From the NCBI RefSeq assembly GCF_901709675.1, contig NC_051103.1:3953501-4017500 (forward strand): a stretch of DNA of 64,000 nucleotides. Reading direction: 5' to 3'. This document shows positions 1-9,681 of the stretch, piece after piece; the stretch's first letter is position 1; every line of letters starts with the position of its first letter. The translations under genes were made by a program, and so were the position numbers. The DNA comes from Syngnathus acus. Lineage: Eukaryota > Chordata > Actinopteri > Syngnathiformes > Syngnathidae. The notes below the pieces were generated by a model. The model had not been told where the DNA came from. It was given only the letters and a program-made list of their open reading frames with translations, and did no database searches.

Positions 1-99
1 GACTTTAAAAGACACTCGCCGAGCTTGGTGACCAGTCAAGAGGTGCTTGAGTCAAAGGTGTTTTTTTTTTTCATTTACACTTGCTGCTGGAAGGCAGAC
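1..99 (+). promoter_or_regulatory. ace: 5' flank or 5' UTR of ace
   Basis: Only 99 bases precede the ATG. They include an 11-nt T run at 61-71 followed by a pyrimidine-containing stretch and AG dinucleotides, so part of this may be an intron ending just before the coding exon rather than promoter. No TATA box is visible. The transcription start cannot be placed. Confidence 0.3.
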
Positions 100-3000
100 A
101 TGGACAAGTTTGTGTGTTCAGTTGTGTTGGTGCTGCAAGTGGTGCGGCATGGTGTCGCTCTGCCAGACAGATGGCTGCCAGGGGAATATTCCAACACGCT
201 GGCCGATGCAGTCAAGTTCCTCAAAAACTACAACAGTACAGCGGAGGAGGTTTTCTTCCACAGCGTGTCGGCCAGCTGGAACTACAACACCAACTTGACA
301 GCGTACAACTCTCAACTCCAGGTAAGGTCGCTCCTGGAATAGTTTCCTGCCAATGTGGTGTGTACACTCCAGAGCACTGCTTGATTTCCAGAATTTAATC
401 GTCGGAAAAATTATAAGCGGCCAACGTGCAAGCTTTTATAGATATAAACAGATCTTTTATTTTTTTTTTTTGTCGTTGTGGTTTTTCTTAGGGAAGTCAT
501 GACATTAACAGTAGACTGCAGTGAGTTGCCATCACATGATGCCCGAGGAAAAAAGGGCAGTGGCACGCACCAGTGAAGCCAAACAGACACTAAAAGAGTT
601 TCGAATGATTATTAAAAAAATAAAAAAGGGCTTACTCTCTCTTCTGAGGCTTTTATTGTGATGTCCGTGCTTGTACAGCTGTCACAACAGGAATTCTCCA
701 GGCTTGGAGAACAAGTGGAGATGCGAGACCCCGCCGCGCCGCGCCAACATAATGTGTCTTGAGGCTGTAAGATGAACAACAAAAGTAGAACGGATCAGAA
801 AGTGGGATGGGAAGCCATTTAAAGCCATCATTTTAAATGGAAAATGATCTTGCAAAATTAAATGCAAGTTAGTTGGCTGGTTAAATGTTCATAATGGAAA
901 CCAATTAGTTTACACATTCGCCGCTTTTACCTCTTGCTGGGAAAAATAAGCGCGTTTGCGACAGAAACACGGTCCAGCCTAATCACAACGCGTGTGCAAA
1001 TATTTTCCCATTTGTGATTGAGTCACTCTTGACCTTGAACAGCATTGCAACATAGCAAAATGCTTCATCGGTCCAAAAAAAAAAAAAAAGTAAATACATC
1101 ATGGGAACGTACAGCGTGATGATCTTGTGAGAATTTAGGAGGGGGTTGTAATTTTGCACAAGCAATTCAGTAATCCCCCCACATTTGACTGATTCCATGT
1201 TTATAATAAATAAAAAATAATAATTATCCTGAGCCCTCCCAAATTCCAAAAACTTGTTTACTTCCAAAATATGCAAAAAAAGCAGCGGGCAGCAAATAGC
1301 GCCACGCTTGCATATTTCTTACGTGTCCTTCCCGGTGTGCTCAGGTAAACGCATCGTTGGAGGAGCAGGCCTTCACTGAGGCTTGGGGGATCAAGGCCAA
1401 GCAGGTGTTCACCAGCGAGGTGCTCAACACGCTTGAACCCAAAGATAAGAAACTGATGGGCAAAGTCATGGTTCTCGGAGCCGCCAACTTGTCTCCTGAA
1501 GAAAGAGGAAAGGTTGGTCTCCAATGATTTGGAGTTATTCTCCAGTGTTAAAAGGATTGACCGATGATTTCCTGTGTGTGTTTGTGTGCGCAGTACAACA
1601 CAATTCTCAGCACCATGGACAGTATTTATTCCACGGCTAAAGTGCATCCGCAGCCAAACGTCAGCTGGAGCCTGGAGCCCCGTGAGTAAAATCGATTGTA
1701 AAAGGGGAGGTTCGCGGAGGGGAAAGTCTTCTTATCGGTTCCTGTAAGAGTAACAGGATGGGCAAAGTTACTTCACAGAGGAAGTGTTTTGAATGTTGAG
1801 TACAACGCTGGAACAACAGCGCGCTCAGTGTGTTGAACTGTGGGGTGCACTGGGAACAATGGCCTGATGTTTTGTCTGCAACATAGCTCAGTGTTTCCCA
1901 AGCACTCTCATATATATATTTTTTTTTTCAATTGGCCAATCCAATTTGAATTTGAACCCTCAAAATTGTGATTTAAGATGTGATTATATTTATGTATTTA
2001 TTTAATGTATTTTATTTATTTTAATTTTAATTTTTTACTTTTATTTTTATTTTCATTTGTATTTTTATATGCATTTTTTAAATTAATTTACGTATGTATG
2101 TGTTTAATTATTTAGCCCATTTAATTTTGTTTTATTTTATTTATATAGTGAGTATTATTTATCGTGAACAAATAAATACATACAATTGTTCACCACTCAT
2201 GTCTGTCATCCTCATACCTGACTTTGGAGGGAAAGGAGAACTTCGGCCTCCCTTGTCCAAAGCTAATCGCACGTTGTCCCTTGCAGATCTCAGGGACATC
2301 ATGGCCACCTCGCGGAGCTACAAGAAGCTTCTGTACGCTTGGGAGGGCTGGCATAACGTGTCAGGTGTTCCCCTCAAGGAGCACTACCCCAAATTCGTGC
2401 AGCTCAGGAACAAAGCCTCACGAGCTGATGGTGAGCAAAATACAACAATGTTCAAGAAGATATTATAAAACAATCTATCTCTATTTTTGTAGGATTTAAA
2501 GACACGGGGGAAGACTGGCGCTCTTGGTACGAGACGGACAACTTCCAGGAAGTCATCGAGGGCTTGTATAAAACAATCGAACCTCTCTATCAGCACCTGC
2601 ACGCCTTTGTGCGCCGACAACTCTACAAGCAGTACGGTGCCAAGTACATCAACCTGCGAGGACCGATTCCCGCTCATCTGCTGGGTACAACAACACTCTA
2701 GTGGCAATCTGGGAGGCGGGCGGGCAGGCGGGCGGGGGTCAACACGCTCCAGCGCCAGCTTATCTGGTCACGGTGGACGTACACGCTTCAAGCAGGCATT
2801 TCCTATGGAGCCGGCCAGAGCGCTATGCTATCCCATAACAAGGATGGATTGTTGTTTGAGTGTGTTTTCGTCCTCGCCCTCAGGAAACATGTGGGCCCAG
2901 ACCTGGAACAATATCTACGGCTTGATGATACCATTTCCTGACAAACCCAACCTGGACGTGACTGGAGAAATGGTCAAACAAGTAAGGGAGGGGCGACAAA

Positions 3001-4045
3001 CACCTTAGAGTAAAACGGTCCTTTTGAGATCGATGCCATTTTTTTGTGTTTGGCAGGGCTACAACGCTACGAAAATGTTTCGTGTGGCCGAGGAGTTCTT
3101 CACATCGTTGGGTTTAGCCCCGATGCCTCAAGAATTCTGGGACGAGTCCATGCTGGAGAAACCCGATGGCCGTGAGGTGGTGTGTCACGCGTCTGCTTGG
3201 GACTTTTACAACCGCAAGGACTTCAGGTAATCAGGATTTAAAGACAGCTTTGGTGCAAAGAAAGATTGTGGCGGGAAATACTTGTGCAGGATCAAGCAGT
3301 GCACCACCGTGACCATGGAGCAGCTCTTCACCGTCCACCATGAGATGGGCCACGTACAGTATTACCTCCAGTACAAGGATCAACCCGTGGGGTTCCGTCG
3401 CGGGGCCAATCCCGGATTTCACGAGGCCATCGGCGACGTTCTCTCTCTGTCCGTCTCCACGCCCAAACACCTGAAGACCATCGGACTGCTGGAGTCGGTG
3501 ACGTCTGACGTTGGTATAAGAGACGACGACAATCAGATCATGAAATGGAAAAATGTTCAACTCAAATTCCACATTGTGCTCCTTCAGAATCGGACACCAA
3601 CTACCTGTTGAAGATGGCACTGGAGAAGATAGCCTTCCTTCCTTTTGGCTACCTTATCGACCAATGGAGATGGGGCGTGTTTGGGGGCAACACCCCTCCG
3701 GAGCGTTACAACTCGGAATGGTGGTACCTCAGGTTGGTGAACCTTATTCCTATTCAAATGTACCACAAAGGCTTAAATGAACATTTTCTTTCACCATGTG
3801 TCATTTCAAAGCGAGCACAAATGTTTACACTGAGTAACTTTCCATGACTGGTTCCTTGATCCATCTGTTTTTTATTTCTTCTCTCAAGGACAAAATATCA
3901 AGGTATCTGCCCACCCACCAAGCGCACCGAAGAGCATTTTGATGCCGGCGCAAAATACCACATACCTGGAAACACGCCGTACATCAGGTAGCCTCTTATT
4001 TTATCTACTGCAAAAATAAACAAAAGTGTTTTTAAAATATTAGAC

Positions 4046-4121
<76 letters not shown>

Positions 4122-7100
4122 CTTGAGACGTTACTTTCTACACACAAAAAAATGTGCAAGGCAAAAAGGAAATAACGCAAAATGGGAATTAAACGTCTTA
4201 TTGTACACGGTGATCTTAACGCATTCATCGGAATGGGATTTTCGACAATACCAAAGCTTTACAATAACAGGAAACTCTCTGCATGGACACCAGCTGCACT
4301 TACTTAACCACAAAAGAAAGCAACAAGTGCTAGATGAGGCATTTTCATTGCCAACTTGAAAAGATTGTTTTGATTTTACTCAGATGGCATTTGTGGGTTA
4401 TCCGCCGCATTCACTCTGTGCTTGAAGGAAGCAATGCAATTTGTTATTGGTCTTCCAGGTATTTTGTTAGCTTCATCCTGCAGTTCCAATTCCACGAAAA
4501 ACTGTGCCAGGCAGCCAAACACACGGGAGACTTGCACACGTGCGACATCTACCGCTCTGCAGAAGCGGGGGCCATTTTAAAGTAAGTGTTATATCACGAG
4601 GTGGGTTAATTTCAGGAGAGCTGCTGCTGTTCAACAAAACATCTTTCTAGAAATGTTCTTCAGGCCGGTTCCTCCAAGCCTTGGCCTGAAGTGCTCCAAG
4701 AGGCTTTGGGTACAAACAAACTGGACGCAGGTTCATTGATGAGATACTTTGACCCCATTATCAAGTGGTTGGAAAAACAAAATGTCGACGAGGTTCTGGG
4801 ATGGCCTGACTTCAACTGGGTTCCACCCATTCCTGAGGGCTACCCAGAAGATATTGGTAAGAACCAAAAGTCCTGGAACCACACGACATAGAAATGTCCT
4901 TGATTGTTGTTCTTGTCCGTGCAGATAAAAATACAGATGAGCTTGATGCCAAGAATCTTCTGGATGAGTATAACAGTACAGCTGAAGTGGTATGGAACGC
5001 GTACACGGAAGCTTCGTGGGCGTATAACACGGACATCAATGAAGCCAACAAGCAGATCATGGTGAGGCCTTGGCTCTCTCTCCGAATGGAACCGCTGCTA
5101 AATATAAGCTAATTTTGTCCACCAGCTTCAGAAGAATCTGGAAATGTCAGCCCACACTTTAAAATACGGCCAACTGGCGCGGCGCTTCGACACGGAAGAC
5201 TTCCAGAACGACGCCGTCAAACGCATCGTTAAGAAACTCAGCGACATCGAGAGGGCCGCATTGCCGTCAGCGCAAATTGAAGAGGTTCTTTGTGTCTCAC
5301 AAACATTTGTGAGAGTCAAGCTGCTGCTCCAACTAAGCAAATGTTGATCTTTTAGTACAACAACCTCCTGTCAAACATGGAGACCAAATATAGCGTGGCA
5401 GAGGTCTGCAGAGAGAACGGCCAATGTCACCCACTGGATCCTGGTAAGAACCAAAACTCCTCAGTTGACGCCACAGTGAGCGAACACGTTATCTTTCAGA
5501 CCTTCAGAAGATCATGGCAGAGTCCAGAGATTACGATGAACTCTTATTCGCCTGGAAAGGCTGGCGAGATGCGGCCGGCAAAGTGCTTCGCTCGGACTAC
5601 CAGCAGTACGTCGAACTGGCCAACCAAGCTGCCAGACTTAACGGTAAGACCTGAAGATGAGCATATTATAAAAGTCGATTACACAATCGTATTCTTCTCT
5701 GTAGGTCACAGCGACAATGGCGCTTTCTGGCGCTCTCTGTATGAAACGCCCACTTTTGAGCAGGACCTGGAGAACCTTTGGAAGGAACTCGAGCCGCTCT
5801 ATCTCAACGTCCACGCCTATGTTCGCAGGGGTCTGTACAATAAGTACGGCCCGAAGCGCATCAACCTGAAGGGACCCATACCTGCGCACTTGCTAGGTAA
5901 CCTAGCTGGACTTATATTTGAAGTTCCTTTCATTTAATCAGAAAAACCACAAGCTGTGGAATTCCCACTCCAGTCAAACGGTTCTTTTGTGTGGCCACAA
6001 ATATTCCGTAGTTGGCTGTAGATGTCTTTGGAATTGGGAAGGATTTTCTTTTCTTTCAAGAAACGTCAAGCGTGAGATTGTGTGTGACACTTCCACATAG
6101 TTAGGAATGAAGGAATTCAGCTTGGTGAATAAACATGACAGAGCGGAGGTGAATTCTTACGGTGAAATTGTGACGCTTTAGGTAATATGTGGGCGCAGAC
6201 GTGGTCTGGCATCATGGATCTGGTCATGCCTTATCCACACGCCACGCAAGTCGACGCCACGCCAGCCATGGTGGCAAAGGTACACGTCAAGTATAATGAA
6301 GAAATATTATGAAGTGTAATTTTTTTTTTTTGACCTGCACCAAGGGCTGGGATGCCAAAAGAATGTTCCAGGAATCCGATAACTTTTTCACCTCTCTGGG
6401 GCTGCTGCCAATGCCAAAAGAGTTCTGGGACAAATCCATGCTGGAGAAGCCCACCGACGGACGCCAAGTGGTCTGCCATGCTTCGGCATGGGACTTCTAC
6501 AACAGAAAAGACTTCAGGTAAAATAGAACCACCCATGTTTGAAAATGTGATGCGACTGAACGTATGTCACGAAACCCAGAATCAAACAGTGCACCGTCGT
6601 GACCATGGACGACTTGATCACCGTCCACCACGAGATGGGCCACGTCCAGTACTTCCTGCAGTATAAGGATCAGCCCGTGGCGTTCCGTGAGGGCGCCAAC
6701 CCTGGCTTCCACGAGGCCATCGGCGATGTTCTGGCCTTATCCGTGTCCACACCCAAACACCTGAAGACCATCGGCCTCCTGGACAAAGTGGAGAACAATC
6801 ACGGTGAGTTAGCAGAAACTGAAATGTATATGTGGATACACACAAAGAACTCCTCCTTTTGACTTTCCAGAGAGTGACATCAACTTCCTGATGAACATGG
6901 CGCTTGATAAAATCGCCTTCCTACCTTTTGGCTACTTGATGGACCAGTGGAGATGGAAGGTGTTTGATGGTCGCATCCCGCCATCTGAGTATAATAAAGA
7001 GTGGTGGAACCTCAGGTAAGAAAATCCCTGTTTGAGAACCGCTGAGGCACATTAATGGTTGTTTTTGAAACGCAGGATGAAGTACCAAGGCCTGTGTCCG

Positions 7101-8218
7101 CCCGTCCCCCGCACAGAGGATGACTTTGACGCAGGTGCAAAGTTCCACATCCCTGCTAACGTTCCATACGTGAGGTGAGCGTTGTTCTGATCCATCACCG
7201 ATTAATCGACAAACATATAAGCATGTTTATGACAATGATATGATCACCTCCTCCACAGGTACTTTGTAAGCTTCATTATCCAGTTTCAGTTCCACCAGGC
7301 CCTGTGCAACGCCGCCAAGCACGTGGGGCCCCTGCACACATGTGACATTTACAAATCGAAGGAGGCTGGAAAGCTTTTAGCGTGAGTGTACACTGCAAAA
7401 GGTGAATCGTGTCTTAAAGTCAACGTGGTTATGATGACGCCTTATCTGCAGAGACGTGATGAAGCTGGGTTTCAGCAAACCTTGGCCCGAGGCCATGACC
7501 ATGATCACGGGCCAGCCCAAGATGAGCGCCAAGCCACTCATGGAATATTTCGAACCTCTCATTAAATGGCTGGAGCAAGAGAATAACAAGAATAAGGACA
7601 TTCGAGGGTGGCCCGATTACGACTGGAAGCCTTTGAGTAAGTATTGAAATAAGTCCGACATATGGGAAGCGCATCGAGTTAATCTTCTTCCGAGAGGAAA
7701 TAGTAAAAAGATTTGCTGGCGGACTATTTGGGGTTGCAGTTTACAACGCAATCTTTCTCCCGCTTGTTTTCCTGATGAGATCCTGTTGAAAAGATGTGGC
7801 CAGATTAGATTGATGGGAGTGAACGAAAGCGCCAGGGAGAGACAACAGCAGCTGTTGTTTGTTTGGACAACACGCACACACACGCAGTTTGGGTTTAGTC
7901 AGCACACTACCTTGCCTTCTCGTCAGATTTTCATTTCGCATGAAGTATCGGTTGGCTGGTATCGGATCCGTCAAAACTGTTCAATTGAAATAACAACAAC
8001 GTGCTTACTCATTGTTCTTTGCACATCCAGACGATGAGCCCAAGGTGGACTTCCTAGGAATGAAGGTAGACAGTGCATCTGCCGTTGCGGCCCAGTGGGT
8101 CCTGTTGGTCCTGGGTCTGGTCCTGCTGGTTGCCACCATCTTCCTAGCCTACAGATACAGGAAGTCAAAGAGGTCCAGCAGGTCGCTATCAACAATAGAG
8201 CTCAAGCAAAAAGACTAA
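100..8218 (+). CDS. ace: Angiotensin-converting enzyme (somatic-type, two-domain), complete, 25 coding exons
   Basis: This is a zinc dipeptidyl carboxypeptidase of the M2 family; family members cleave angiotensin I and bradykinin at the cell surface. The 25 exons join in frame at GT-AG junctions into 3834 nt (1277 aa plus TAA), close to the roughly 1306 aa of human somatic ACE. The start ATG at 100 opens a hydrophobic leader ([15 protein letters not shown]) followed by N-domain sequence with NYNSTAEEV. Two tandem peptidase domains follow, with HEMGH at about residues 378-382 and 974-978, each with a downstream glutamate in FHEAIGDV. A single transmembrane helix lies at about 1238-1256. The exon phases of the two halves match each other, the signature of the ancient internal duplication. 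Exon coordinates are in the three sub-entries below. The larger introns (322-1344, 1682-2286, 3988-4458, 7637-8030) show no other gene. The next gene, itga3b, converges on it. Identity is near certain; an extra 5' non-coding exon left of the window cannot be excluded. Confidence 0.97.
2708..2740 (+). repeat. G-rich tract (GGGC/GGCG repeats) in ace intron 5
   Basis: Just downstream of the exon 5 donor the intron has at least five G runs of three or more separated by one to three bases (GGGAGGCGGGCGGGCAGG and onward). This meets the simple pattern for a G-quadruplex in the sense strand. It may be incidental. Confidence 0.6.
4047..4118. repeat. (TG)n microsatellite in ace intron 10
   Basis: About 36 uninterrupted TG dinucleotides lie in intron 10, between exons ending 3987 and starting 4459. 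The tract is long enough to be length-polymorphic and, in one strand sense, a Z-DNA-prone alternating purine-pyrimidine run. Confidence 0.98.
4925..7636 (+). other. ace: ace exons 13-24: C-terminal peptidase domain
   Basis: Exons are 4925-5061, 5126-5284, 5356-5443, 5500-5643, 5705-5896, 6182-6279, 6345-6517, 6580-6803, 6871-7015, 7076-7174, 7259-7381 and 7452-7636 (about residues 627-1215). Exon 20 holds [10 protein letters not shown] and [12 protein letters not shown]. Exon 22 ends in AKFHIP with PYVR, and exon 23 begins [12 protein letters not shown]. The first exon repeats the motif that opens the N-domain ([13 protein letters not shown] against [13 protein letters not shown]). This half is the one that mammals also express alone in testis. 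Here the preceding intron is only 68 bp (4857-4924), leaving no obvious space for an internal promoter or extra exon. Confidence 0.93.
8031..8218 (+). other. ace: ace exon 25: juxtamembrane stalk, transmembrane helix and cytoplasmic tail
   Basis: The acceptor at 8021-8030 joins in phase 1 after exon 24. The 62 residues start with [14 protein letters not shown], then an uncharged stretch [19 protein letters not shown] (the membrane anchor), a basic stop-transfer RYRKSKR and a short Ser-rich tail ending QKD-TAA. This gives a type I membrane topology. The stalk just outside the helix is where family members are shed by proteolysis; no cleavage motif can be picked out by eye. Confidence 0.93.
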
Positions 8219-9513
8219 AGAGCAACAGGGCAAAATGTGAATATCGCTGTGTTGTTCTTCTGTACAGTGCATCTGATCACATTTGATTTGAAAGTATTTG
8301 TTTTGTTCAGTCTTGTATATTTACTGTACACTCCAATTATATTTTTTTTGCCTATGCAAAATAACATTTTGTAATTTATTTGTAATATGTTAATATGTAG
8401 GGAGGATATATTTGTAATGTGTAAGCATTTTTTTTTTTTGGGATGTTTCTTATTTCTACAATTAAAAAAAAAAAACGGACGTACTTTGTCATGACATTTG
8501 CAGAGAATTCATTTGACAGAACTGAATTACATTAAAACTGCACAGTATAAAAATCAGAGCATTTTTAGCCCCCCCCCCCCTCCCTCCCTCCCCCATCCAT
8601 CCTGAGGAGTCAAAGGGGCCTCTGTAAGGTTTGCAGTTCTCAGTGTCACAGCAGAATACCTGGCAGCTCTCAGGTAACATGAGCAAAAGCAGCAAGGCAA
8701 CATTTTGTCCCACCAGAGACGACTGAATCAATGTCTTCTTAGTCCAGCTTGCTTTCAGGTGCTGAAAGTTTCCCAAAAAGCCTTGGACGGCATTCCAAAG
8801 TCCCATACAAATAAAACAACAAATGATGTCCACTCACTGGCCAATACATTAGCACAATCATTTTTTTTTTGGTGTTAATTTGCAAAATTAATCAACAAGT
8901 CAAACATATAATTTCCCTTGTATTAAAATAAGAAGTGCCCAGTGAGTGTACACTATAAGTTCATTCAAATAGTCAATGAAACATTTTAGCATAGCTACAC
9001 ATTGTCTGGTTCTTCACAACATGAAGCTTTGCGGAATCCAGTGTTGTGACTCCCTGTGTGAGATCATCCTAAAGTGATCTGCAATGTTCACACAAGACGG
9101 TAATAAATAATCATCAAGTCAAGGCCTTGGGATTCAAAAGCGGCTCCATCAAAGTGAGAGAATCCAATACATTAGTATCACCGCTCTGTCTGCTGTGGCA
9201 TTCAGGTCGCTTGTATCTCGAGGCACTATTGTGTTTAAAATCATGGAAAATTCACGGCTTCAATGGAAAAAAAAAGTCATCAGGGGAAATAAAAAGAAGA
9301 AGAAAACTACCACACCAAATCCTGAACATCAAAACAAGCGGCAATCAATTTGCAACACTGCAGTCAGTAAGAATACGAAACAATTACAATCTCTGAGGCA
9401 AGAATGTTCCATATATTGCACGGAGAAATTGACAAAATCAGGATTTTTTTTTTTTTTTCTTTTATCCAAAGTTCCTCCAGACCGGGTCCAGTGTTCTTTG
9501 GCCCGTGTGCCAG
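8219..9513. other. Tail-to-tail interval: ace and itga3b 3' UTRs
   Basis: This 1.3 kb stretch separates the ace stop (plus) from the itga3b B-tail stop (minus). It is AT-rich with A/T homopolymers and a C run at about 8571-8595. Candidate plus-strand poly(A) signals for ace are ATTAAA at 8461-8466 and AATAAA at 8809-8814. No clear AATAAA was found on the minus strand for itga3b. No coding sequence is apparent. Confidence 0.6.
8809..8814 (+). terminator. ace: Candidate ace polyadenylation signal AATAAA
   Basis: This is the first canonical AATAAA hexamer found downstream of the ace stop, about 590 nt away. The variant ATTAAA at 8461-8466 is nearer and may be used instead. Confidence 0.35.
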
Positions 9514-9681
9514 TCAGTAGTAGAAACGTTGCGTCTCCGTCCAGTTGGTGACCCAATACTTTGGGTGTAGCTCCTCTGGCTGAAATCTCACGTTGAACTG
9601 ATAGCGATCGGCCTTGCGAAGTTTCACCCCGCGGTGCTTTGGCATTATCCGGTAGTAGAGGGATCGCTTGAAGAATTCAAG
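9514..9681 (-). CDS. itga3b: itga3b cytoplasmic exon B (alpha-3B tail)
   Basis: This alternative last exon lies 573 bp beyond exon A and has a good acceptor (pyrimidines then CCCAG). It encodes 55 residues beginning [18 protein letters not shown] and ending [14 protein letters not shown]. The YY-IMPK core, the tryptophan-rich C-terminus and the final YY match the mammalian alpha-3B tail. Splicing exon 24 directly to it stays in frame. It starts LEFFKR rather than CGFFKR, so the conserved cysteine-glycine is lost in this isoform. Confidence 0.88.
   Translation of the reverse strand, partial: LEFFKRSLYYRIMPKHRGVKLRKADRYQFNVRFQPEELHPKYWVTNWTETQRFYY

Larger units (their letters stand above)
100..4856 (+). 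other. ace: ace exons 1-12: signal peptide and N-terminal peptidase domain
   Basis: Exons are 100-321, 1345-1512, 1594-1681, 2287-2430, 2493-2684, 2884-2981, 3057-3226, 3290-3513, 3588-3732, 3889-3987, 4459-4581 and 4651-4856 (residues 1 to about 626). Exon 8 carries the zinc site [10 protein letters not shown] and the third ligand in [13 protein letters not shown]. Exon 10 carries AKYHIP and exon 11 begins YFVSF, corresponding to the substrate-anchoring Lys/His and catalytic Tyr regions of the family. Active-site residues all look intact, so this domain should be catalytically competent. Exon 7 is one codon shorter than its C-domain counterpart exon 19 (EKPDGR against EKPTDGR). Boundaries rest on splice consensus plus unbroken phase. 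Confidence 0.93.

Noticed and set aside
4048-4359. Open frames through the TG repeat (Cys-Val or Thr-His runs)
   Set aside because: Pure translation of a dinucleotide repeat in an intron.
8489-8833. 114-codon minus-strand open frame between ace and itga3b
   Set aside because: Low-complexity Gly/Leu-rich translation across a C-run, no family resemblance, lies in expected 3' UTR.
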